Assembly (NCBI RefSeq): GCF_051233475.1
Contig: NZ_JBKFGH010000011.1
Location: forward strand, 207,727-271,726
Source: Bacillus_BU sp051233475
GTDB lineage: Bacteria; Bacillota; Bacilli; Bacillales; Cytobacillaceae
Length of the DNA stretch: 64,000 nt
Reading direction: 5' to 3'
The notes beneath the pieces were generated by a model. That model had not been told where the DNA came from. It ran no database searches and worked only from the letters and a program-made list of their open reading frames with translations. Positions 43,227 to 52,201 of this stretch are shown here, piece after piece. A program made the position numbers and the translations under genes. Every line of letters begins with the position of its first letter. The first letter of the stretch is position 1.

Positions 43227-43973
43227 TTGAATAAAAAACACTTCCTGGTACCATTGATTAGTTTGACATTCGGCTTAGTTGGTTGTGCCGATAATGATGA
43301 ATCGGCCGTTCAAAATAGGAATAGCGAGAACGTACAGCCATTTGGATATTATTCCAATGAGGATCATAATAATGGCGGCAATGTACGAATCCTTGACGAT
43401 AACGATGGCCCTGTTACGGAAATAATGGACCATTCATTTGGTGAGGAAGGTGTAAATGAACGAAATTGGCGAACCAAAGTGCTTGAAAACGGAGATGTAA
43501 ATGGCAACCCTGCAAACCCAACCAAACCGCTTAGCACATACGATCGAAATTTTTTCCAAAGAGATAATCGCTTTAGTACAAGTGATGTTAATTATCATGG
43601 CCATTTAGACAACAAAGAAAGCAGAATTCGCAGTGCGAATGATACGGTCTATGATGTGAACCTTGCAAATAAACTGGATGCTGAAGCTTCAAAGGTAGCC
43701 AATGTGCAAGGGGTTCACTCGCTTGTGTATCAAAATAGCGTCATTATAGCAGTGGACTTAGCGAATATTACAAATGAACAAGAAACGAGACAAAAAATTC
43801 GTCAAGCTGTTCAGCCTTATGTAAAAGGGCGTTCTGTTACAGTCGTGGCAGATGAAGGAACGTTTACCCGAATTCGCGATATCAATAATAACATTGAGAA
43901 TGGCAGGCTTCGGGAAGGCTTTGATGTAAATCTAAGAAGGATAACAGAGTCAAATCAAAATCAAACGCGATAA
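43227..43973 (+). CDS. coxA: Sporulation lipoprotein of the YhcN/YlaJ family, CoxA-like
   Basis: A 248-residue lipoprotein. The TTG start at 43227 is 8 bases after GAAGGGGG. The signal peptide ends in the lipobox LVGC (Cys at about residue 19). The mature protein has a charged, Asn-rich region followed by a YhcN/YlaJ domain (about 150-245, ASKVANVQGVHSLVYQNSVIIAVDL). It resembles B. subtilis CoxA, a spore cortex-associated protein encoded after safA; here two genes intervene. Name rests on position and family. Confidence 0.82.
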   Translation: MNKKHFLVPLISLTFGLVGCADNDESAVQNRNSENVQPFGYYSNEDHNNGGNVRILDDNDGPVTEIMDHSFGEEGVNERNWRTKVLENGDVNGNPANPTKPLSTYDRNFFQRDNRFSTSDVNYHGHLDNKESRIRSANDTVYDVNLANKLDAEASKVANVQGVHSLVYQNSVIIAVDLANITNEQETRQKIRQAVQPYVKGRSVTVVADEGTFTRIRDINNNIENGRLREGFDVNLRRITESNQNQTR

Positions 43974-44010
43974 AAAAAGCAGACTGTCGTGTTCGGCAGT
44001 CTGCTTTTTC
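43973..44010. terminator. Bidirectional terminator between coxA and the minus-strand triad
   Basis: AAAAAGCAGACTG (43974-43986) pairs with CAGTCTGCTTTTT (43997-44009). It serves coxA and the minor-pilin triad ending at 44017. Confidence 0.88.
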
Positions 44011-44016
44011 AGCAAT

Positions 44017-45165
44017 TTAATGATACTCAACCATCTCATCCGGGGTCGTTTGAAGAATGTATTTAGTCGGACCACCGTATAAACTACATTGTGTATTAAA
44101 ATCCGGATCTTCCGGGACATAAATTTTATCAGTTGGATCATTTACATATCCTGTTACTCCGTTATAAGCACAAAGTTTACAATCTCCATTAATATTTTCT
44201 AATCCGGATTTAATCGTCGCCGTACCTAATACGATAAAAGTAGAATCCCTTACACTATTCCCTATTTGATTGACAGTAAGGTCCCCACCGACAAAAAGCT
44301 TGAAATCATTGAATGTATTATTGATAATGCCAATTTGTGCATCGCCCTCAACTTCTAGTTCTGAAGGAACGGAAACTTTATCCTCTGTAATATCTTGGAA
44401 GTTGTTGATTTCACTGGCGACAAAATCTCCTTCAACATGTATTTTTCCGCCTTGAACATTGACGATGGTTCCGCTAACGTTAAAATCATCTTCAAAATAT
44501 AAGGTGGAATCTTTAATATTTTGAAGATCTCCTTCAAAGGATTGAGGGGTTGTATAAAGACATTGTATTCCAGAAATTTGACTAGGATCGCCGCACTTAA
44601 TCGGAGAGGTAATGCTGCCAGGATGAGCAATAGCATAATTCCCATTGGTATCGAGTTTATAAAGGTATTTTAAATGAATACTTAGTGAGCGTGTTTCGTT
44701 CTTCTTAATCCCTTTACTATTTAATAAAATTCCAATGATTCTTGCATCTTTATTTAAATAGGTAGTCATATTATTGGGAAGCAGTTTGATGGTAGCTGTA
44801 GGCGGTAAACTATATTTACTAATGTCTCCAATTGTTTTGATTTCAAAATAAACGTCATCTTTTGATATCGGCTTTTTTGTTTCAATAACATTTAATTGAT
44901 TATTGATAGTAGTAAAATAATCATTGATCGTTTCTGCTCCAGCGTTATTCTGAAGGGCAATAGTATCGTTGATTTTGGTTTTAAAATAGATCGCGCCCAT
45001 TTCGGCAATGTCTGTAGATTGAATATTTCCCTCTGTTTTGTTGATTTGTTTCATATTATTAAGGATCGATGTGAAAATCATCAAGCCGATTGCTGTGAAT
45101 AATGTAAACATGAGAATGACAGTGAGCAGTGCCATCCCTTTTTCGTTGGTAAGATGCTTTTTCAA
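44017..45165 (-). CDS. Second large PilX-like protein
   Basis: A 382-residue protein with the PilX-type N-terminus (TNEKG followed by MALLTVILMFTLFTAIGLMI, no glutamate at +5). Residues about 40-180 form the first soluble part. The C-terminal half has repeated strand-like pieces (LYFEDDFNVSGTIVNVQGGK, LFVGGDLTVNQIGN, FIVLGTATIKSGL) like a polymer-forming or beta-solenoid domain, similar in design to the product at 11434-12765. Several cysteines are present (CGDP...C, CKLC). It is the last gene of a three-gene minus-strand operon. Role inferred: minor pilin or tip subunit. Confidence 0.8.
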   Translation of the reverse strand: MKKHLTNEKGMALLTVILMFTLFTAIGLMIFTSILNNMKQINKTEGNIQSTDIAEMGAIYFKTKINDTIALQNNAGAETINDYFTTINNQLNVIETKKPISKDDVYFEIKTIGDISKYSLPPTATIKLLPNNMTTYLNKDARIIGILLNSKGIKKNETRSLSIHLKYLYKLDTNGNYAIAHPGSITSPIKCGDPSQISGIQCLYTTPQSFEGDLQNIKDSTLYFEDDFNVSGTIVNVQGGKIHVEGDFVASEINNFQDITEDKVSVPSELEVEGDAQIGIINNTFNDFKLFVGGDLTVNQIGNSVRDSTFIVLGTATIKSGLENINGDCKLCAYNGVTGYVNDPTDKIYVPEDPDFNTQCSLYGGPTKYILQTTPDEMVEYH

Positions 45166-45178
45166 AACGAATTCCTCC

Positions 45179-45667
45179 CTATATCCGCGAAAGAATGGTT
45201 TTTACCTCAAATGATTGCTTATGGTCTTTCTTATCTCTTACGATGAGCTTAATAGGTAAGTTTTTTTGAGTCTTTTTTATGTTTTGTGTCAACACATTGC
45301 AAGAAGAAAATGACTGGTCTAGTTCAAAACAAATGACATATTCAAACCGTGAATCAGAAATAATCTTCTTTTGTCCTTCCAATTTAACATCATTACCATT
45401 ATAAGGAATTAACGTAATAGTAGACCCATAGGGATTTTTATCAAGGGTGATATCATATGTACTATGAGATTCATGCCACGATGTTAACTCGGCTAATACA
45501 ATATTGGCTTGCTGTTGAAGGTTAACAGTTGTTTTCGCTGTATTTGAGTATTTGATTCCATTTGTAAATACACTGAAAACCAATGTGCCAACAAACGCCA
45601 TAATAGCAAGGGTGATCAGTAATTCAATCAAGGTCAGTCCATTTTGATTAAAGTATCTGTTGTTCAT
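45179..45667 (-). CDS. Minor pilin-like protein, second triad (PilW-type)
   Basis: A 162-residue prepilin-like protein. Leader MNNRYFNQNG, then LTLIELLITLAIMAFVGTLV with glutamate at +5. The soluble part has a Cys pair (CFELDQSFSSC) that may form a disulphide. It overlaps the upstream triad gene by 4 bp. No local peptidase exists; PilD at 19929 is the likely processing enzyme. Confidence 0.83.
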   Translation of the reverse strand: MNNRYFNQNGLTLIELLITLAIMAFVGTLVFSVFTNGIKYSNTAKTTVNLQQQANIVLAELTSWHESHSTYDITLDKNPYGSTITLIPYNGNDVKLEGQKKIISDSRFEYVICFELDQSFSSCNVLTQNIKKTQKNLPIKLIVRDKKDHKQSFEVKTILSRI

Positions 45668-46200
45668 GTTCCATCCCCTGACGACTTTTTTTCATAGTAC
45701 ATATACGATTCAGAAAGCAATTTATCATTTTTGTCATACGTTTCAATGTATACACGGTATAGGTTGTTATAATCAGGATTTTCTTTAACATAAACGGATA
45801 ACTTTTTTCCGTCGGAGTTAAGTTTTAATAAGTAATATGATTCATTTATAATTGAACCGTCTGTCAATGTCACGGGTCTTGACGTTGATGAGTTGATCAT
45901 GATATCTTCCATTAAATTCAATCCAACATATAATGAATTATCTTTGGACAAATCACTAGCCGTAACCTCGGTGTCGGATATATTAATAATGAAATTGGCG
46001 AAAGCAGGGCTATCATTAAGTGATACTTGTTTCTCCCTAATAAAATTAACGCCGATAACCTTTTCAGATGTTTTCGTATTGTACCGAAATGAATTCGTGA
46101 AAAAAGCGATGAAAGTGATTAACACAATCGTTAATAAAGAAGCGGCCACTAGTAATTCAATTAATGTTACTCCTTTTTCATTCCCCTTAATGAAGTTCAT
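45664..46200 (-). CDS. Minor pilin-like protein, second triad (PilV-type)
   Basis: A 178-residue prepilin-like protein, first gene of the minus-strand operon. The leader MNFIKGNEKG precedes VTLIELLVAASLLTIVLITF, a standard processing site and hydrophobic helix. The soluble region lacks cysteine. The ATG at 46198-46200 follows an AGGTGATC ribosome site. It occupies the interval between coxA and bofC, where B. subtilis has csbX. Confidence 0.83.
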   Translation of the reverse strand: MNFIKGNEKGVTLIELLVAASLLTIVLITFIAFFTNSFRYNTKTSEKVIGVNFIREKQVSLNDSPAFANFIINISDTEVTASDLSKDNSLYVGLNLMEDIMINSSTSRPVTLTDGSIINESYYLLKLNSDGKKLSVYVKENPDYNNLYRVYIETYDKNDKLLSESYMYYEKKSSGDGT

Positions 46201-46238
46201 TCAGATCACCTGCAAAGTTTAAGTAGTTTCCTATGTAT

Positions 46239-46274
46239 TTCGAACTATTTCGACATATTTCAACACTAATTATA
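46239..46274 (-). promoter_or_regulatory. Promoter and three Spo0A-box-like sites before the second triad
   Basis: On the minus strand a TATAAT -10 box (46269-46274) is followed by TGTTGAA (46259-46265), TGTCGAA (46249-46255, perfect 0A-box core) and GTTCGAA (46239-46245). The three boxes recur at exactly 10 bp, the tandem spacing used by Spo0A dimers. They lie just after the predicted transcription start, which favours repression. Inferred. Confidence 0.55.
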
Positions 46275-46389
46275 TCACTTCTCGAAGTTATAATGTTAGA
46301 AAATGGATAATCTTTCTCAAAATGGTCACTATAAATATGTAAGGGAATTGACATTTTTGGTTTCCTATTTTTAAAAGAGGTGGTCGTCT

Positions 46390-46926
46390 ATGAATGCCAG
46401 AATGTCCGTACTAATTACGGCAGCAGCCAGTTTTCAACTATTATTTTGTGATGGGTTGACTGGAAGCGCAGAAGAAAAAGTAGTGACAAGACATGAGGCA
46501 GAGATTCAAGAAACTCGGGTGCAAACATTGATTATTTTGCAAAGGGTTTATTTAGATGGAGATATAAGTGAGGAGTATATTACAGAAACTTCTAAAACGA
46601 TTCCCGAAATTAAAGAAAAATATAAACAGTGGCAGTTTGTGAGTCAACAAGGACAAGTACTAAAATTCCGGTATCCAATGGACGATATTTCACCACTACT
46701 TAAGGCGAATGGTTACTTTGGGATTACAGAGGAAGGGATTCTGACAATTTTTAACGGGAAACCGAAAAATTCAAAGGTGATTCATTCATTTTTTCAAATC
46801 GATGTTGGGAAGCTTGAAAGCAGAAAAAAACAACAATTAATAAAAGGGATTCCCATTAAAACGAAGGATCGCTACCATCAAGTCTTGGAAACCTTTAAAC
46901 CCTATTCGGTGGAAGAATGGAATTAA
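46390..46926 (+). CDS. bofC: Bypass-of-forespore protein C, BofC
   Basis: A 178-residue exported protein with a signal peptide (about 1-27) and the BofC domains after it (VQTLIILQRVYLDGDISEEY, then the C-terminal FFQIDVGKLESRK...). BofC is secreted by the forespore and restrains SpoIVB, the signal protease that releases SpoIVFB, the pro-sigma-K protease encoded at 31148. The AAAGAGGTGG site precedes the ATG. It sits before ruvA as in B. subtilis. Confidence 0.92.
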   Translation: MNARMSVLITAAASFQLLFCDGLTGSAEEKVVTRHEAEIQETRVQTLIILQRVYLDGDISEEYITETSKTIPEIKEKYKQWQFVSQQGQVLKFRYPMDDISPLLKANGYFGITEEGILTIFNGKPKNSKVIHSFFQIDVGKLESRKKQQLIKGIPIKTKDRYHQVLETFKPYSVEEWN

Positions 46927-47002
46927 AAAAGCTAGAAACTGTTTGAAAAGTACTTTGCGCATGGCTAATTGCGCTTAATTAATAGAAAAAGATTTCATTA
47001 AA

Positions 47003-47036
47003 GAAGAGGCTGGCTCATTAAGTTAGCCTCTTTGTC
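47003..47036 (+). terminator. Terminator after bofC
   Basis: AAGAGGCT (47004-47011) pairs with AGCCTCTT (47025-47032), followed by a short T run. Confidence 0.7.
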
Positions 47037-47053
47037 ATGAAAAATTGAACTTT

Positions 47054-47081
47054 TTGTTCATAAGCGAAAAAATGGTATGAT
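47054..47081 (+). promoter_or_regulatory. Possible promoter of ruvA
   Basis: TTGTTC (47054-47059), 16 bases, TATGAT (47076-47081). Confidence 0.45.
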
Positions 47082-47163
47082 ACAATGAGTATCAGTTTAA
47101 TGACAGGGGAAGCCGCTTTTGGGGGCTATGCCGCTTGCACAAGAAAATAGGGAGAGAAAGCAC

Positions 47164-47772
47164 TTGTTTGAATATATTAAAGGAACAGTCGAATTTGTGG
47201 GTCCGGAATACATCGTTGTTGAGAATCAGGGAATCGGTTTTCAACTAATTACTCCAAATCCATTTCATTTCTCAAAACAAATTGGCAAAGAAGTCCGTAT
47301 TTATACGTATCACTATGTCCGTGAAGACATAATGTCTCTTTATGGTTTTCAATCACGAGAAGAAAAGACTTTATTTACAAAGCTATTAAACGTGTCAGGG
47401 ATTGGTCCGAAGGGAGCTCTCGCGATACTGGCATCGGGAAATCCTGAACAAGTTATTTTTGCAATAGAAAATGAGGATGAGTCCTTCCTTGTAAAATTCC
47501 CAGGAGTTGGCAAGAAAACTGCACGACAAATGATTCTTGATTTAAAAGGGAAATTAAAAGCGGTTGTCCCTGACTATTTTCCTGATCTATTCTCTGCCGA
47601 GGATGATCGTTTTAGTCCACCAACTTTAGCAGAATGGGAAGAAGCTGAGTTAGCATTGAAGGCATTGGGCTATTCGGAAAAAGAAATTAGAAAAATTGCC
47701 GGTGAGCTTCAAAAAGAAAAGCTTTCAACGGATCAGTACATAAAGAAGGCACTGCAAAAATTATTGAAATAG
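47164..47772 (+). CDS. ruvA: Holliday junction branch migration protein RuvA
   Basis: A 202-residue tetrameric junction-binding protein. The TTG start at 47164 (MFEYIKGTVEFVGPEYIVVEN) follows AGGGAGAG; an upstream GTG or ATG would add 15 residues not found in RuvA. It has the OB domain, two helix-hairpin-helix motifs (NVSGIGPKGALAIL, FPGVGKKTARQMILDLKGK) and the C-terminal domain III that contacts RuvB. It begins the ruvA-ruvB-queA-tgt operon. Confidence 0.97.
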   Translation: MFEYIKGTVEFVGPEYIVVENQGIGFQLITPNPFHFSKQIGKEVRIYTYHYVREDIMSLYGFQSREEKTLFTKLLNVSGIGPKGALAILASGNPEQVIFAIENEDESFLVKFPGVGKKTARQMILDLKGKLKAVVPDYFPDLFSAEDDRFSPPTLAEWEEAELALKALGYSEKEIRKIAGELQKEKLSTDQYIKKALQKLLK

Positions 47773-47801
47773 ATTTATCACATAAAAGGGTGTAGATAGT
47801 C

Positions 47802-48806
47802 ATGGAAGAAAGACTTATTTCTGCCGAAGCGGATGATCGGGACGATTCTTATGAGCGTGTCTTACGGCCACAAACATTAAACCAATATATAGGGCAAGAA
47901 AAAATTAAGGCCAACCTTGATATTTTTATTAAAGCTGCCAAGCTGCGTCAAGAGACTTTGGACCATTGTTTATTATATGGACCTCCTGGACTTGGGAAGA
48001 CGACGTTGGCCACCATCATTGCTAATGAAATGGGCGTCAATATTCGAACGACCTCAGGGCCGGCGATCGAAAGACCAGGTGATTTAGCGGCAATCCTAAC
48101 TGCATTAGAGCCTGGTGATGTATTATTTATCGATGAAATCCACCGGCTGCAACGCTCGATAGAAGAAGTTTTATATCCGGCGATGGAGGATTTTTGTTTG
48201 GATATTGTCATCGGCAAAGGTCCGAGCGCCAGATCTGTTCGTTTGGATTTGCCTCCGTTTACTTTAGTCGGGGCAACGACTAGAGCCGGATCGATATCGG
48301 CGCCGTTACGAGACCGATTTGGGGTATTGGGAAGATTAGAATATTATACGGTGGACCAGTTAACCGAAATCGTAACGAGAACAGCGGAAATTTTAGAAAC
48401 AGAAATTGACCCGCAGGCTGCTGAAGAAATTGGAAGAAGATCAAGGGGAACACCAAGGATTGCCAACCGCCTCCTAAGAAGGGTCAGAGATTTTGCTCAA
48501 GTAAGCGGCGATGGAAAAATTAAAACAGCTCTTGCAAATGAAGCGCTTGAACGGCTTCAGGTGGACCGTTTAGGTCTTGATCATATTGACCATAAATTAC
48601 TTAAAGGGATTATTGAAAGGTTTCGCGGTGGCCCCGTCGGCTTAGATACAATTGCTGCGTCTATCGGTGAAGAATCAGCAACGATTGAGGATGTTTATGA
48701 ACCGTATTTATTACAGATTGGCTTTTTGCAACGAACTCCACGCGGACGAGTCGTAACCGATTTAGTCTATCATCATTTTCATATGGAGGTGCCCGATAAA
48801 AAATGA
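47802..48806 (+). CDS. ruvB: Holliday junction ATPase RuvB
   Basis: A 334-residue AAA+ motor for branch migration. Walker A GPPGLGKTTLA, Walker B VLFIDEIHRL, and the RuvB-specific SEDFCLDIVIGKGPSARSVRLDLP-type beta-hairpin region (without the S here) and a winged-helix C-terminus are present. It overlaps the next gene by 4 bp. Confidence 0.99.
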   Translation: MEERLISAEADDRDDSYERVLRPQTLNQYIGQEKIKANLDIFIKAAKLRQETLDHCLLYGPPGLGKTTLATIIANEMGVNIRTTSGPAIERPGDLAAILTALEPGDVLFIDEIHRLQRSIEEVLYPAMEDFCLDIVIGKGPSARSVRLDLPPFTLVGATTRAGSISAPLRDRFGVLGRLEYYTVDQLTEIVTRTAEILETEIDPQAAEEIGRRSRGTPRIANRLLRRVRDFAQVSGDGKIKTALANEALERLQVDRLGLDHIDHKLLKGIIERFRGGPVGLDTIAASIGEESATIEDVYEPYLLQIGFLQRTPRGRVVTDLVYHHFHMEVPDKK

Positions 48807-49009
48807 CGGGTCTGTCCAAAACAATTATGTTGATTGGTGCCATTGTCTTTGTAATTGGGTTTATGATGAATTTTATTCATTTAGGAAAGCTGCCCGGAGA
48901 TATTATCATTAAAAAGGGGAATACCACTTTTTATTTTCCGGTTGTCACTTCCATTTTGTTGAGTGTCTTGTTATCGGTGGTTTTTTTCATCATCGGGCGC
49001 TTTCGTTAA
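48803..49009 (+). CDS. DUF2905 small membrane protein
   Basis: A 68-residue protein with two transmembrane segments (about 5-25 and 45-66) and the family core GKLPGDIIIKKGNTTFYFP. It overlaps ruvB by 4 bp and precedes queA. Function unknown. The family is conserved next to ruvB in many Firmicutes. Confidence 0.88.
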   Translation: MTGLSKTIMLIGAIVFVIGFMMNFIHLGKLPGDIIIKKGNTTFYFPVVTSILLSVLLSVVFFIIGRFR

Positions 49010-49071
49010 AATATCATTGTTATTTTTCATTAGATTTGTAAAAAATGTAATTGGTTAAAGAAGGTGACAAC

Positions 49072-50100
49072 TTGAAAGTTGACTTATTTGATTTTGATCT
49101 ACCAGAAGAATTGATTGCCCAAGTTCCGCTTGTCAATCGTAGTGATAGCCGGTTAATGGTGTTAAATAAAGAGACCGGTGAAGTGAAGCACGAGATATTT
49201 AAACATATTGCTGAATATTTTCGTGCAGGTGACTGTTTAGTTTTGAATGATACAAGAGTTCTACCCGCTCGATTATTTGGCTTAAAAGAGGATACCGGTG
49301 CTAATGTAGAGGTATTATTGTTAAAGCAGGAAGGTGATGATCGGTGGGAAACGCTGGTTAAGCCTGCAAAGAGAATCAAGCTTGGAACTAAAATTGTCTT
49401 TGGTGACGGCCGTTTAACGGCTGTTTGTGTTGGGGTCTCTGAACATGGCGGCAGAACGCTTGAATTTCATTATGACGGTATTTTTTATGAAGTGCTTGAT
49501 TCTTTAGGCGAAATGCCACTTCCACCTTATATAAAGGAGCAGCTTGACGATCGCGATCGCTACCAAACTGTTTTTGCTCGGGAGAGAGGATCTGCCGCGG
49601 CTCCAACTGCTGGTTTGCATTTTACCGAAGAATTGTTAGCTGAATTAAGGGAGAAGGGCGTCCATATTGCGTTTATCACATTGCACGTTGGGCTTGGAAC
49701 CTTCCGCCCAGTCAGTGTGGATGATATTCATGAGCATGAGATGCATGCAGAGTATTATCAGATAACAGGTGAGACGGCTGAATTATTAAATCAGGTCCGC
49801 GCTGAGGGCGGCAGGATTATTTCCGTTGGAACCACCTCGACGAGAACACTTGAAACGATTGCATCAGCACACAACGGGAAATTTGTTCGTGACAGCGGCT
49901 GGACAGATATATTTATTTACCCTGGATACGAGTTTAAGGCAATTGATGGGATGATCACAAACTTTCACCTCCCAAAATCCACTCTTATCATGTTAATAAG
50001 TGCATTAGCAGGGAGAGAAAATGTACTTCATGCCTACAAACTTGCAGTTGAGGAAAAGTACCGATTTTTCAGCTTTGGCGATGCCATGTTGATTTTGTAA
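49072..50100 (+). CDS. queA: tRNA preQ1(34) S-adenosylmethionine ribosyltransferase-isomerase
   Basis: A 342-residue enzyme that adds the ribosyl unit of SAM to preQ1 in tRNA, making epoxyqueuosine. TTG 49072 (MKVDLFDFDLPEELIAQ) follows GAAGGTGA; ATG/GTG at 49051 adds seven atypical residues. The signatures RLMVLNKETGE, LNDTRVLPARL, and the HVGLGTFRPV segment are present. It works with Tgt downstream. Confidence 0.98.
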   Translation: MKVDLFDFDLPEELIAQVPLVNRSDSRLMVLNKETGEVKHEIFKHIAEYFRAGDCLVLNDTRVLPARLFGLKEDTGANVEVLLLKQEGDDRWETLVKPAKRIKLGTKIVFGDGRLTAVCVGVSEHGGRTLEFHYDGIFYEVLDSLGEMPLPPYIKEQLDDRDRYQTVFARERGSAAAPTAGLHFTEELLAELREKGVHIAFITLHVGLGTFRPVSVDDIHEHEMHAEYYQITGETAELLNQVRAEGGRIISVGTTSTRTLETIASAHNGKFVRDSGWTDIFIYPGYEFKAIDGMITNFHLPKSTLIMLISALAGRENVLHAYKLAVEEKYRFFSFGDAMLIL

Positions 50101-50126
50101 TAGCGACTTAGAAGGAGGACAAGCAA

Positions 50127-51266
50127 TTGTCTGCGATTAAATATGAATTAATTAAAACGTGTAAACAAACAGGTGCGAGGCTTGGACGGGTCCATACACC
50201 GCACGGTTCATTTGAAACCCCAGTTTTTATGCCGGTAGGAACGCTCGCAACGGTTAAAACGATGTCACCGGAAGAGTTAAAGCAAATGGGTGCGGGGATT
50301 ATCTTAAGCAATACGTATCATTTGTGGCTTCGACCAGGTAATGAAATTGTTAAAGAAGCAGGCGGTCTTCATAAATTTATGAATTGGGACCGCGCCATCC
50401 TAACCGATTCAGGTGGATTTCAGGTTTTTAGCTTAAGTGATTTTCGTAAGATTGAAGAGGAAGGGGTTCACTTTCGCAATCACTTAAACGGAGACAAATT
50501 ATTTTTATCACCAGAAAATGCAATGGAGATTCAAAATGATCTAGGTTCAGACATTATGATGGCCTTTGACGAATGTCCACCATTCCCGGCTACATTTGAA
50601 TATATGAAAAAATCTGTGGAGCGAACCTCACGATGGGCAGAACGCTGCTTAAATGCGCATGCACGACCACAAGATCAAGGTTTATTTGGGATTGTTCAAG
50701 GGGGAGAATATGAGGAACTTCGTAAGCAAAGTGCAAAAGACCTCGTATCTTTAGACTTTCCAGGATACGCAATTGGAGGTTTATCGGTCGGTGAACCTAA
50801 GGATATTATGAACCGTGTCCTTGAGTTTACAACCCCTTTACTGCCTGATCATAAGCCAAGATACTTAATGGGTGTGGGCTCCCCTGATTCACTAATCGAC
50901 GGTGCTATCCGTGGTGTGGATATGTTCGATTGTGTTCTTCCTACTCGAATTGCCCGAAACGGAACATTAATGACAAGTGAAGGCAGATTGGTTGTAAAAA
51001 ATGCCAAATTCGCAAAAGACTTTGGGCCATTAGATCCAAATTGTGATTGCTATACATGTAAAAATTACAGTCGGGCCTATATTCGACATCTTATTCGTTG
51101 TGACGAAACATTCGGAATACGATTAACAACTTACCATAACTTATATTTTCTGTTAAAATTAATGGAACAAGTCAGACAAGCGATTCGCGAAGATCGTTTA
51201 GGGGACTTTAGAGAAGAGTTTTTTGAAAAATACGGCTTTAATAAGCCTGATGCAAAGAACTTTTAA
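50127..51266 (+). CDS. tgt: Queuine tRNA-guanine transglycosylase
   Basis: A 379-residue enzyme that swaps guanine-34 for preQ1 in tRNAs with GUN anticodons. The TTG start at 50127 follows GAAGGAGG. It has the catalytic/substrate segment TDSGGFQVFSL, FDECPPFP, the nucleophile region GVDMFDCVLPTR and zinc ligands CDCYTCKNYSRAYIRH. Confidence 0.99.
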   Translation: MSAIKYELIKTCKQTGARLGRVHTPHGSFETPVFMPVGTLATVKTMSPEELKQMGAGIILSNTYHLWLRPGNEIVKEAGGLHKFMNWDRAILTDSGGFQVFSLSDFRKIEEEGVHFRNHLNGDKLFLSPENAMEIQNDLGSDIMMAFDECPPFPATFEYMKKSVERTSRWAERCLNAHARPQDQGLFGIVQGGEYEELRKQSAKDLVSLDFPGYAIGGLSVGEPKDIMNRVLEFTTPLLPDHKPRYLMGVGSPDSLIDGAIRGVDMFDCVLPTRIARNGTLMTSEGRLVVKNAKFAKDFGPLDPNCDCYTCKNYSRAYIRHLIRCDETFGIRLTTYHNLYFLLKLMEQVRQAIREDRLGDFREEFFEKYGFNKPDAKNF

Positions 51267-51295
51267 ATCTTGTAACCTTGAAAGGAGGGGAAAGA

Positions 51296-51562
51296 ATGGA
51301 AAACATACTAGGAACAGCAGGTCCTCTTGTGGTCATGTTTGCTTTATTTTACTTTTTACTGATTCGTCCTCAACAAAAGAGGCAAAAGGCAGTAAATCAA
51401 ATGCAAGCTGATTTGAAAAAAGGGGACAAAATTGTAACAATTGGCGGCCTTCATGGATTTATCGATTCAATTGATGAAGGTACTGTTGTCATTAAGTGTG
51501 GCGATGGCAGCCGACTTACATATGACCGGAACGCAATTCGCGAAGTAACTGAAAATAAATAG
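51296..51562 (+). CDS. yajC: Preprotein translocase subunit YajC
   Basis: An 88-residue accessory protein of SecDF. The start ATG 51296 is set by AAAGGAGGGG at 51281-51290. One N-terminal transmembrane helix (about 8-26, FALFYFLLIRPQQKR) precedes a small beta domain with GDKIVTIGGLHG. It is followed by a terminator; SecDF is encoded 3.5 kb downstream. Confidence 0.96.
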   Translation: MENILGTAGPLVVMFALFYFLLIRPQQKRQKAVNQMQADLKKGDKIVTIGGLHGFIDSIDEGTVVIKCGDGSRLTYDRNAIREVTENK

Positions 51563-51563
51563 T

Positions 51564-51603
51564 AAAAAAGGAAGCGAGCTTGTGCTTGCTTCCTTTTTCT
51601 TTT
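51564..51603. terminator. Bidirectional terminator between yajC and the TIGR04086-type gene
   Basis: AAAAAGGAAGC (51565-51575) pairs with GCTTCCTTTTT (51588-51598). Confidence 0.85.
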
Positions 51604-51611
51604 GTACGGGA

Positions 51612-52004
51612 TTAGGCAGTCCTTGATTTAGAAGTTAGATTTACTCCTAAAATTCCTCCCATCATGGCAATCAGCATAAAGCAGGTGTGATAGATTAACT
51701 GTTCCCCATTAAATAGTCGGTCATAGCCAAGATATTGAAATAGAAAGATTACCAGAGAGTACAGCAAACCGGTGACTCCTCCAAGCATCCAGCCCTTTTC
51801 TTTGCCTTTCCCCCCAGAAATAAATCCGCCGGCAAATAATGAAATAAAGGAAGCTGCTGTTAGGACTACTTGAAGAGATGATTCCTGTACCGAGGAAAAT
51901 CTTAAAATAAGTGAAAAAATAAGGCTGCCAACAATCTCCAATAAAAAAATGGCAATTAATCCGTGTGCAACAGATATGCCGAATTGTTTGGATGCGATGT
52001 TCAT
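51612..52004 (-). CDS. TIGR04086-type membrane protein (YrzE-like)
   Basis: A 130-residue protein with four hydrophobic segments and the conserved SLFAGGFISGGKGKEKGWMLGG. This small family is found mainly in Firmicutes; its role is unknown. B. subtilis has yrzE at the same place, after yajC. The start follows a GGGGAGGATG site. Confidence 0.88.
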   Translation of the reverse strand: MNIASKQFGISVAHGLIAIFLLEIVGSLIFSLILRFSSVQESSLQVVLTAASFISLFAGGFISGGKGKEKGWMLGGVTGLLYSLVIFLFQYLGYDRLFNGEQLIYHTCFMLIAMMGGILGVNLTSKSRTA

Positions 52005-52201
52005 CCTCCCCTTTCTTCTTAACCTATAGGATGACTGCCCCCATGGTTAACAGGTTTCTAGTACAAGCATATTCTCGAACATACATGATTAGAATGAAAA
52101 ATTGCTTTAAAAAGGGGAATTTATTGGTAAAATAATCAATTTATAAATCCGTACCGTTTGTACAAACTATGATGGTTATATTTTTTCTAGGAGGGGCAAT
52201 G

